Assembly: GCF_900103695.1 (NCBI RefSeq) | Contig: NZ_FNHF01000001.1 | Location: 558,001-622,000 of the forward strand | Length of the DNA: 64,000 bases | Direction: 5' to 3' | Source: Sediminibacillus halophilus | Lineage (GTDB): Bacteria; Bacillota; Bacilli; Bacillales; Amphibacillaceae | Shown: one piece after another, positions 57,503 through 64,000 of the stretch | Layout of the letters: each line of letters starts with the position of its first letter | Numbering within the stretch: position 1 is the first letter of the stretch | Notes under the pieces: model-generated | What the model was told of the DNA's origin: nothing | Database searches by the model: none | What the model saw: only the letters and a program-made list of their open reading frames with translations | Translations under genes and position numbers: made by a program

Positions 57503-58660
57503 ATGCTTTATTGCCCATATTGTGGAAGCAAAACAAATGATGACGAAGTGTTTTGTATTCAATGCGGAAAAAAATTACCGGAGGATCGCTACGACCGAGT
57601 TGCAGAACCGACGGTCAGTAAGCGGATTTGGTATTTACCAGCTGCCTCCTTCATTATCAGTATATTAGCTATTGGTTCTGCTTACTTTTATTTACAGCAT
57701 CAGACTCAACAGGCAAAGGAAGCATTTCAGGCCGGTGAAGCAAAAGCCCTGGATGGTGCTTATGATGAGGCGCTCGTCCAGTTCAAAACTGCTCTTCAAG
57801 AAAAAGATAATTTTCCTGCTGCCCGCGAAAATAAATCATTTATGGAGGTTGCCCTTCGTTCTAAGTTAGACTTAAAACAAGCGGAGGATTACGCAGGAGA
57901 AGAAAACTATCAAAAATCGTTGGAAAAAATAGATGAAGCGGAAAACAATCTAAAAGTTTACGATGGGGAAGCAGTCGATGTCATTATAGACGAAGTAGTT
58001 ACCAAACGAAGTGAAGTGCAGCTGAGTCAATTAAAAGAAGCAATGGAAAACGACCCCTCGATAGAAAAGTTAAAAACTCTACTATGGCAGGCAAAGGCGA
58101 TAAACAGTGAAAAAGCGGAAACCATCACCGGGACCATTGAGGAGCAAATCATTTCTTATATTTTCTCAACGGCTAACGAACAGCTATCCCAAAAACAATT
58201 TACTGATGCACGTGATGTTGTGGAAGAAGGGCTGAATTATATTCCGGATTCAGATAAATTGCAAAGTTTGCAAACAACTATTGAAAAAGAAAAAACTGCC
58301 TTTGAAACAGAACAACAAAACAGAATAGAGCAAGCAGTTACTGCTGCAGAAAAAGAACAGAACCAAAACAAGAATGATGCAGTGGAAATGATTGATGTGT
58401 CCATTTCCAAGGATGATCAGGGAAAAGCAGTGGTCAGTGGTAAACTGAAGAGCATCGCCACGGTTCCGGTTTACTCGATATCTGTCGATTATAAGATACT
58501 TGACCCTGAGAACGATGAATTGTTGACAAATGAGGTATATGTATATCCTGATACCCTCTATCCAGGAGAGGAAGGCAAGTTTGAGTTCACTCACTTTGAT
58601 ACCGAAGCCCAGGATACATCCAAGGTTGAAATTGAAAAAATAAAATGGTTCCTCGACTAA
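57503..58660 (+). CDS. membrane-anchored zinc-ribbon protein with TPR-like and FxLYD-like regions
   Basis: 385 residues. Cytosolic N-terminal zinc ribbon (Cys4, Cys7, Cys18, Cys21), one membrane helix (about 42-64), then an extracellular helical region of tetratricopeptide type with Gln/Glu-rich coiled coil (about 68-285), and a C-terminal beta domain (about 295-385; SISKDDQGKAVVSGKLKS) like an FxLYD or similar. Inside-outside topology suggests signal relay or anchoring. It precedes a membrane protease gene by 27 bases and is likely an operon with it. Ribosome site is weak (GCGGGTG). Confidence 0.82.
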   Translation: MLYCPYCGSKTNDDEVFCIQCGKKLPEDRYDRVAEPTVSKRIWYLPAASFIISILAIGSAYFYLQHQTQQAKEAFQAGEAKALDGAYDEALVQFKTALQEKDNFPAARENKSFMEVALRSKLDLKQAEDYAGEENYQKSLEKIDEAENNLKVYDGEAVDVIIDEVVTKRSEVQLSQLKEAMENDPSIEKLKTLLWQAKAINSEKAETITGTIEEQIISYIFSTANEQLSQKQFTDARDVVEEGLNYIPDSDKLQSLQTTIEKEKTAFETEQQNRIEQAVTAAEKEQNQNKNDAVEMIDVSISKDDQGKAVVSGKLKSIATVPVYSISVDYKILDPENDELLTNEVYVYPDTLYPGEEGKFEFTHFDTEAQDTSKVEIEKIKWFLD

Positions 58661-58687
58661 TGACTTACAGGAAGACGGAGTGAGATA

Positions 58688-59857
58688 ATGAAAAACAAAC
58701 AATTTATATTTCCGGTTCTCTTAACCGTTTTGTTTCTATCAGTTGGCGCAACAGCTGTGTTCCTTATCTATCAAAACTGGGATGATCATTCACTGGAACT
58801 GAAAAATACGCTGGCTCATCAAGTTGAAGAACAGCAGGACAAAGTGAACTTAAAATCAATTATTCATCAATCGCAGAAAAACGTTGTACAGGTAGAAGCG
58901 TTGGATAAATGGAATGAAACAATCGGTTCAGGATTTTTATATAATGACAAAGGTGATATCATCACCAATGCGCATGTAGTGGAGAATGCAGAAACGATTT
59001 ATGTGAAAACAGCAAATGCCCAAACATATACAGCCGCATTGGTTGGTAAAGGTGACAAATTGGACATTGCTGTCATTCGGGTCCCCCAACTCGCAAATCA
59101 ATCTCCAGCGCTTCTGGACACTAGCTATGAGGCCGAGCTGGGAGATGAAATCCTTGCTGTCGGTAGTCCGTTAGGATTTCAAAATTCCGTAACTTTGGGG
59201 ATAATTTCCGGGCTAAATCGATCCTTTGAAATAGATGATTTCGATTATGAGGATGCCTATCAAATCTCTGCACAAATCAATCATGGGAATAGCGGAGGTC
59301 CCCTTATAAACCGGGCTTCCGGAAAAGTTATAGCGGTCAACTCTGCAGGAATAGATGATGGAAGTATGGGCTTCAGTATTCCGATGCAGCAGGTGATCGA
59401 TAAAGCGGAACAATGGTCAGACCAAGCAGATGATGAGAACTTGGATTACGAAAGCGCTATTGCCAATGCTCAAGAATCAGACCCGGATAAGTTAAAAGAA
59501 GACGCTAAATACATGATCAATTACTTTTTTGAAAGTATTTCCATCCGTGACTTTATCAATGCTTATACCCTCCTTGGGAGTGACTGGCAGACAGAAACGA
59601 GCTACCAGCAATTTCGAGAGGATTATATCTATATCGTTGATACGAACACAGCAGAAATGAATGTTCAATTCGACGAAGAAAACAACCTTGCAAAAGTTAC
59701 AATGGAAGTTGAACATGAAGAGCGCAGCAGCCCCGAAAAAGTTTATAAAAGAGTTTATCGCTATCGCTTTGATGTAGGCTATGAAAATGATCAAGTCCGG
59801 CTGCTGAAAGGAAAGCGCGAGCTAATCAGTGAGAAAGAAAAGAGCAAGGAGTCATGA
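58688..59857 (+). CDS. membrane-anchored trypsin-like (HtrA-like) serine protease without PDZ
   Basis: 389 residues. N-terminal helix (about 7-28), S1C protease domain with His96 (TNAHVV), Asp126 (LDIAV) and Ser202 (HGNSGGP), then no PDZ domain; about 265-385 is instead an NTF2-like or TcaA-like domain (MINYFFESISIRDFINAYTLL). An extracellular protease tethered to the membrane. Operon with the zinc-ribbon protein; joint role in envelope quality control is inference. Confidence 0.87.
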   Translation: MKNKQFIFPVLLTVLFLSVGATAVFLIYQNWDDHSLELKNTLAHQVEEQQDKVNLKSIIHQSQKNVVQVEALDKWNETIGSGFLYNDKGDIITNAHVVENAETIYVKTANAQTYTAALVGKGDKLDIAVIRVPQLANQSPALLDTSYEAELGDEILAVGSPLGFQNSVTLGIISGLNRSFEIDDFDYEDAYQISAQINHGNSGGPLINRASGKVIAVNSAGIDDGSMGFSIPMQQVIDKAEQWSDQADDENLDYESAIANAQESDPDKLKEDAKYMINYFFESISIRDFINAYTLLGSDWQTETSYQQFREDYIYIVDTNTAEMNVQFDEENNLAKVTMEVEHEERSSPEKVYKRVYRYRFDVGYENDQVRLLKGKRELISEKEKSKES

Positions 59858-60161
59858 AAAGACAATTCACTTGCAATGGTAAGACTAGTTATAAGTTTAT
59901 GTCCGGTTGATAAGGGCTGCTTCCATAGCGATTAAAAGTGTATGGGAAAGTCCCCTGGGAGGCTTTATATGTTAGAGGATAAAGGTAACTAATGTATGAT
60001 GTTAGAGAGGGATATATTTATTCCTTTAAGATCCTCTCCCTTCTCTCAGCTGAATACCTTGCCCAATTCTTGCTTAACTTTTATTCGCATAGGCATACGT
60101 CCATACAAACCTTCCGCACTTTCCATATAGTAAATTGTAAACATTCAGGAGGTGAGTATGT
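59858..60161. other. gap between protease gene and YjcZ gene
   Basis: 304 bases; holds the promoter described next. A 7-codon frame with GGGAGG (near 59969) is too short to call. No terminator for the protease gene is obvious. Confidence 0.4.
60105..60132 (+). promoter_or_regulatory. sigma-K-like promoter of the YjcZ peptide gene
   Basis: AC at 60105-60106, a 17-base spacer, then CATATAGTA at 60124-60132: this fits the mother-cell sigma-K consensus (AC ... CATAnnnTA). The start codon lies about 30 bases on. Confidence 0.6.
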
Positions 60162-60308
60162 ATGTCCTTTGGTTATCCTTATGGTGGAGGTTACTGCGGC
60201 GGAGGTAACGTCGGCGGCTATTATGGCGGCGGTTACGGTAACTCCTTCGCTTTGATCGTGGTTCTCTTCATTTTACTCATCATCGTTGGTGCTGCTTTCT
60301 ACTGCTAA
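60162..60308 (+). CDS. YjcZ family sporulation peptide
   Basis: 48 residues: a glycine/tyrosine-rich first half ([20 protein letters not shown]), then a membrane helix ([20 protein letters not shown]). Typical of the YjcZ/YjcZ-like spore peptide family, too short for standard frame cut-offs. AGGAGGTGA before ATG 60162; an ATG at 60158 is in another frame. The upstream sigma-K-like signal supports late mother-cell expression. Confidence 0.85.
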   Translation: MSFGYPYGGGYCGGGNVGGYYGGGYGNSFALIVVLFILLIIVGAAFYC

Positions 60309-60334
60309 TAGAACCTCATTCAACCATCAAACTT

Positions 60335-60372
60335 AAAACAAACCCCCAACCACGGGGGTTTGTTGATTTTTA
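60335..60372. terminator. bidirectional terminator after YjcZ peptide and EAL gene
   Basis: AACAAACCCCC (60337-60347) pairs with GGGGGTTTGTT (60354-60364); T runs on both strands. Confidence 0.9.
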
Positions 60373-60378
60373 TTTACT

Positions 60379-61674
60379 TTATTGTGCTTGCAAAAATAAC
60401 TCGCTTGCTTCTTGGAGCGGAAGTGGTTTATAAAAATAATATCCTTGCACCTCATCACAATTTTCTTTTTCTAAAAAAACAAGCTGTTCCTCGGTTTCCA
60501 CCCCTTCTGCTATTACTTTCATCTCCATAGAATGTGACATAGTAATAATTGATTTTACAATCGCCTGATTGTTCTGTACTTCTTGTTTCATGAACAATTT
60601 ATCAATTTTTAATTTACTGATTGGAAATATACTCAAATATTTCAAGGAGGAATAACCTGTCCCAAAGTCGTCGATGGAAACGTGAACACCTAGCTCCCTT
60701 AGCTGTTTTAGACTGTTCAGCACCTCATTATTTTGGGAAATTGCTGCACTCTCTGTGATTTCCAACTCCAAGTACTCAGCAGAAAGTCCTGTTTCCTCTA
60801 ATATATTTTTTATTTTTTCCGCCAACTCCGGTTGATGTAACTGCCTTGCTGATAAATTGACGCCTATAAGTCCACGGTATGTTCCCGTACTATGCCATTT
60901 TTTATTCTGTCTGCAGGCTTCCCGTAAGACCCACTCCCCTAATTCAATCATCATCCCATTTTTTTCAGCCAATGGAATGAAGCGGTCTGGTGGTATATAG
61001 CCTTTATCCGGATGCTTCCATCTTAATAAAGCTTCACATCCAACGATATTTCCCGATTTTATATCTTTCTGTGGTTGATAATGAAGTTCGAATTGGTTTC
61101 CTTTTAATGCTTTTCTCAAAGAAAATTCCATGTTGAATGTATTTTTCCAGGTGGTGAGAATATCTGGACTAAAAAAGTGAAAATTACTTCCCGGTTTTTC
61201 TCTTATTAACGTCGATGCCATTTCTGCTCCTCTGATTAACTCATTCGGAGATTTTGTTCGATCGAAATCCTGGCAAATACCCAAACTTACAGACAAGAAT
61301 ATTTCTGTTCCATTCATCACAAGCGGTTCCGAAAATGCTTCGATAACATCGCAGGCTGCCCGTTCAGTCACCTCCATATTATAGAGACCATCAATAAGGA
61401 GTAGCAGGCCTTCGCCTCCTTCTGCCACCCCGATTTCTGAATAAGAAATCTGAATCCTGTCTGCGCATTGCCTGAGAAAAGCCTTTTCATCCTTTACATT
61501 ATATGTATGAAAAATCTGTCTTAAAGAATCCAAACCAATAAATAGAACAGTTAGTGACCTTTTAGCGGTTTTACATTCCTCCAACCCCTTGGCAACCTGG
61601 TGCAAAAATCGGTGTTTGGAAGGAAATTTTTGATGTTTACTTAATTTCTCTATATTGTTTGGTTTGTTTGCCAT
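60379..61674 (-). CDS. GGDEF-EAL protein with degenerate GGDEF, probable c-di-GMP phosphodiesterase
   Basis: 431 residues, no membrane helix. GGDEF domain (about 20-170) whose active site is GGEGL (86-90), so diguanylate cyclase activity is unlikely. EAL domain (about 180-428) is intact: EALLRW (214-219), N in GVNLSARQL, ITES, DDFGTGYSSL, KIDK, EGVET and QGYYFYKPLP. It should hydrolyse c-di-GMP, with the degenerate GGDEF perhaps binding GTP as an activator. The frame opens at 61698; ATG 61674 behind GAGGAGG is chosen. Confidence 0.9.
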   Translation of the reverse strand: MANKPNNIEKLSKHQKFPSKHRFLHQVAKGLEECKTAKRSLTVLFIGLDSLRQIFHTYNVKDEKAFLRQCADRIQISYSEIGVAEGGEGLLLLIDGLYNMEVTERAACDVIEAFSEPLVMNGTEIFLSVSLGICQDFDRTKSPNELIRGAEMASTLIREKPGSNFHFFSPDILTTWKNTFNMEFSLRKALKGNQFELHYQPQKDIKSGNIVGCEALLRWKHPDKGYIPPDRFIPLAEKNGMMIELGEWVLREACRQNKKWHSTGTYRGLIGVNLSARQLHQPELAEKIKNILEETGLSAEYLELEITESAAISQNNEVLNSLKQLRELGVHVSIDDFGTGYSSLKYLSIFPISKLKIDKLFMKQEVQNNQAIVKSIITMSHSMEMKVIAEGVETEEQLVFLEKENCDEVQGYYFYKPLPLQEASELFLQAQ

Positions 61675-61862
61675 ATTCACTGGCCTCCTCAAGTCCATGA
61701 TTCATTCCGGTTTACTTCTGTCTCCACAAAAGAAATGCTTTACTGTGTATCGCTAGTAACAAGAACGCTTTTGGACTGATAATCCTATGGAAGACAGCCA
61801 TCCAATAAAAATTTAAAAAATTCCGAAAAATGCTAGTGTCTCTCTTCCGAAAGAAGCGATAT

Positions 61863-61900
61863 AAAGTGCACCGGCCATTCCAATCAACAGCCGGCACTTC
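61863..61900 (-). terminator. probable terminator after ywpF
   Basis: AAGTG and CCGGC pair with GCCGG and CACTT with a 2-base bulge; T-rich minus-strand tail is weak. Confidence 0.5.
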
Positions 61901-61910
61901 CTGATTAGTT

Positions 61911-62321
61911 TCACACTCTGTCTTTAAACTCATCAAGCAATTCGTCTCCTTGGTAGCCCTCTTCAATTAAATTTTTTAGCGTACGCTCTATCTCTCCTTT
62001 TTTCCGATCGACTAGAGTGCTTAAAAAAAGAACATTGATATGGTCTCCAATTGTATTGATATTCGTGATAGAAGCCATGAAAGTGGCAGGCTGATTACTC
62101 TCTTTAGTAATCTTCCCCTGTAACATGACTTGTTCATTTTCTTCCTTTAATGCTTGAAAATACGTCTCATAAGACTTGTCCAAATAGGCTTCTAGCAGCC
62201 AGCGATTTTGGTCATCTTCCCTGTTGATGATCAATCCATCAAGCAAGGGGATACTACGAGGACGGATTTCCTCATTCTGATCTTCCAACACGTCAAGAGA
62301 AATTAATTTAAATGTTTTCAT
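61911..62321 (-). CDS. ywpF: YwpF family protein
   Basis: 136 residues, soluble. Recognised by the opening MKTFKLISLDV, IPLLDGLIINREDDQNRWLLEAY and the end GYQGDELLDEF. The YwpF family is of unknown function and spreads through Bacillaceae. AGGAGGAAATC before ATG. It lies upstream of the EAL gene, same direction, but with a likely terminator between. Confidence 0.82.
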   Translation of the reverse strand: MKTFKLISLDVLEDQNEEIRPRSIPLLDGLIINREDDQNRWLLEAYLDKSYETYFQALKEENEQVMLQGKITKESNQPATFMASITNINTIGDHINVLFLSTLVDRKKGEIERTLKNLIEEGYQGDELLDEFKDRV

Positions 62322-62627
62322 GATTTCCTCCTAACAATATTTACCGACCTGCAATGAAATCGGAAGCAGGGTGTTTCTTTCTGTCCGTCTATTACTAATT
62401 CAATTGTACCAAAAATCCATCATGATTCTCTACCTAAGTAACTACTGTAACAGTTGTTTACATGCCTGAATATTTATTGATCTTCGTGTTTTATCCTTGC
62501 AACCAAGGGGTATCTATATACCAACATGAAAAACTTATTGATCGGCTAGCTGGTTTACTTTATTACTTATAAGTTCTGCGCAATTAGATAGACAGATTAG
62601 ACAACAAAAATTGGAGAGGTGATGACC
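62322..62627. other. gap between ywpF and HPr-like gene
   Basis: 306 A/T-rich bases with divergent promoters expected; nothing specific seen. Confidence 0.35.
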
Positions 62628-62957
62628 TTGAAAGAAATAACATCCTATCAAGTAGATTTAACTTATCAATTAACTACGCATGAAATGATGAAGCTGTACC
62701 ATTATGTTTCAAAAAGTGAGTACGATGTATATTTATACCAAAACGGGCAGGTGGCCGACGCAGGAAATTTTCCAAAAATGCTTTCTTTTTTTCTTATAGC
62801 TACAAGCAAAAAGCCATTGGTGATTGTCATTGATGGTGAAAAACCGGACGAAGGTTATCGACATATCAAACAACTGTTAAATAAAAACGTAAAACAGGCT
62901 AAGATCAGAAACCGACATAAAGTAGAAGTAGATAATGACATCTCTTTTGTCATTTAA
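62628..62957 (+). CDS. HPr-like domain protein without the active histidine
   Basis: 109 residues. The pattern SEYDVYLYQNGQVADAGNFPKMLSFFL followed by PLVIVIDGEKPDEGYRHIKQLL matches the HPr fold (open-faced beta sandwich) but the phosphorylated His15 segment is missing. Three starts are in frame (GTG 62619, ATG 62622, TTG 62628); GGAGAGGTGA spacing favours TTG 62628. It may be a regulatory relative of HPr or Crh. Fold call is by eye only. Confidence 0.65.
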   Translation: MKEITSYQVDLTYQLTTHEMMKLYHYVSKSEYDVYLYQNGQVADAGNFPKMLSFFLIATSKKPLVIVIDGEKPDEGYRHIKQLLNKNVKQAKIRNRHKVEVDNDISFVI

Positions 62958-63023
62958 ATAATTCGCTGGTAACTTCTTATTAAGAAGTTTATCATATATA
63001 ATCATCCTTTTCTCCATCTTTAC

Positions 63024-63060
63024 TCGACAAAATCCGCATGAAGCGGATTTTGTCTTTTTT
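63024..63060 (+). terminator. terminator after HPr-like gene
   Basis: GACAAAATCCGC (63026-63037) pairs with GCGGATTTTGTC (63043-63054), then six T. Confidence 0.9.
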
Positions 63061-63069
63061 AATGGGTTA

Positions 63070-63113
63070 GAAAAACCAGACCGGCGATGCCTTTTTCGGC
63101 TCCAGTCTGGTCA
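63070..63113 (-). terminator. terminator after TRAP binding-protein gene
   Basis: ACCAGACCGG (63075-63084) pairs with CCAGTCTGGT (63102-63111) with one mismatch; T run on the minus strand. Confidence 0.82.
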
Positions 63114-63117
63114 TCTG

Positions 63118-64000
63118 TTAATTGCTGTTTTTCTCTGCTTCCTCTATCTCTTCTTCCAACTTTTTAACAATTTCCTCAGCAGCTCCACCTACTTGATCGA
63201 TATACTGCTGTCTGACCGGCTCACTCGCATCACGAAAAGCTTGCCTTTGCTCATCGCTCAATTCGGTGATTTCTATGTTACTATTCTTCTTAATTTGTTC
63301 TAAAGCCTGCTGATTGGTTTCTTCTTGAATTGCAAAGGCCTTCTCCTTCATCTCATTAATCGTTTCATCAATCATCTGTCTTACTTCCTCTGGTACTTTT
63401 TCGTATAAATCCGGATTAACCGCTGTGGTAGTCGTATATAAAGAATGTTTAGACAGGGTCAAATACTTTTGTACTTCATAAAATTTCATTTGTTCTATGG
63501 CAAACATCGGGTTGGTCTGCCCTTCTATCATATTTAACTGTAACCCACTGTACACCTGCTCATAAGGTACAGGAGTCGGATTCGCCCCGTATTGCTCATA
63601 AGAAGAAACAATTAACGGAGATGGCATAGTTCGAAACTTTACTCCTGAAAAGTCCTCCGGCTGTTCAATTTTAGACTGAGTCGTCCAATGATTGAATCCT
63701 TCTGTCCAGTAGGATAAAACTTTTATTTTCTTTTCAGCGAATTTTTCTGCCAATGGACCATATAGCGCTTCACTATTGTTCATGATTTGTTTGTTTATTT
63801 CCATATCATCCGAGAATAGAAAGTGCAATAGCAACACCTGTGATTCAGGAACAATTGTACCGATGTTACCTGGTGAAATAATGGCAAAATCAATTGCACC
63901 TATTTGCAGCAGTTCAGCTTGGGTGGTAGCATTACCGAGCTGTCCTACCGGATAAATTTCTATTTTTATATTTCCGTCTGATTTTTCTTCGATAATTTTT
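63118..64000 (-). CDS. TRAP transporter solute-binding protein DctP, N-terminus outside window
   Basis: Partial: the frame runs through the window edge, so the signal peptide is not seen. The visible 293 residues include VGQLGNATTQAELLQIGAIDFAI, FNHWTTQSK, SGVKFRTMPSPL and EGQTNP, the DctP family pattern. It binds an organic acid or similar solute outside the cell for a Na+-coupled TRAP carrier whose membrane subunits are not in the window. The tail is acidic (EEEIEEAEKNSN). A terminator follows, so dctP is last in its unit. Confidence 0.9.
   Translation of the reverse strand, partial: KIIEEKSDGNIKIEIYPVGQLGNATTQAELLQIGAIDFAIISPGNIGTIVPESQVLLLHFLFSDDMEINKQIMNNSEALYGPLAEKFAEKKIKVLSYWTEGFNHWTTQSKIEQPEDFSGVKFRTMPSPLIVSSYEQYGANPTPVPYEQVYSGLQLNMIEGQTNPMFAIEQMKFYEVQKYLTLSKHSLYTTTTAVNPDLYEKVPEEVRQMIDETINEMKEKAFAIQEETNQQALEQIKKNSNIEITELSDEQRQAFRDASEPVRQQYIDQVGGAAEEIVKKLEEEIEEAEKNSN

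Noticed and set aside
59969-59993. 7-codon frame MLEDKGN behind GGGAGG
   Set aside because: Too short; possible chance signal in a gap.
61712-61966. 84-codon minus-strand frame between the EAL gene and ywpF
   Set aside because: Overlaps the end of ywpF in another frame and the candidate terminator; no ribosome site.

Overview
This window is about 64 kb of low-GC chromosome from an aerobic, endospore-forming member of the Bacillaceae. Gene content and protein signatures match the Bacillus subtilis yla/cta, ykt/pdh and yku neighbourhoods. The BCCT osmolyte carrier, the TRAP carrier, the short-loop cytochrome bd and the intergenic repeat type suggest a halophilic or haloalkaliphilic genus such as Oceanobacillus, Virgibacillus or Lentibacillus. 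The genus is inference only. No rRNA, tRNA, CRISPR array, insertion sequence or prophage was seen.

Layout. 1-9,400: end of an AI-2E-family membrane protein, a GNAT acetyltransferase, and the whole caa3 cytochrome c oxidase set (ctaF-E-D-C-B on the minus strand, then ctaG and a DUF420 assembly factor, with ctaA divergent). 9,400-14,000: ftsW, ylaN, ylaL, ylaJ, ylaI, ylaH and ylaF, with pycA, ylaM, phoH/ylaK and typA absent from their B. subtilis positions. 14,000-20,800: inositol-phosphatase (yktC), yktB, yktA, a nitronate monooxygenase-like gene, speA and a polysaccharide deacetylase lipoprotein. 21,100-29,000: a BCCT carrier, a small lipoprotein and pdhABCD. 29,700-35,500: ykyA, def, ykrA, rpoY-rnjA and ktrC. 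35,500-41,800: cydAB and a heterodimeric ABC exporter. 42,200-55,500: a yku block (ykuV, ykuU, ykuT, ykuS, dapL, dapH, darB, a hemolysin III-like gene, fadH, ykuE, a Sco protein, ykyB, small membrane proteins, a patatin and patA). 56,000-64,000: a more species-specific zone with two Spo0E-like phosphatases, a PilZ protein, a zinc-ribbon protein plus membrane protease pair, a YjcZ-type spore peptide, a GGDEF/EAL protein, ywpF, an HPr-like protein and a partial TRAP binding protein.

How the genes work together. ctaA and ctaB make heme A, ctaC-F are the oxidase subunits, and ctaG, DUF420 and the Sco protein fit copper-centre assembly; cydAB is the alternative quinol oxidase. dapH, patA and dapL supply three steps of the acetylated diaminopimelate route. 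darB and ktrC are both members of c-di-AMP receptor families. The PilZ protein and the EAL protein, whose GGDEF motif is lost, are candidate partners in c-di-GMP signalling.

Notable items not visible as long reading frames: a 42-codon FbpB-type gene (54110-54238), a 26-residue membrane peptide (57203-57283), a 33-residue basic peptide ahead of rpoY (32476-32577), and a 48-residue YjcZ peptide behind a sigma-K-like promoter. A dispersed repeat is present in four copies, each immediately downstream of a gene and in that gene's orientation, so it looks like a spreading transcription terminator. A second family of degenerate GC-rich repeats fills many of the longer gaps.
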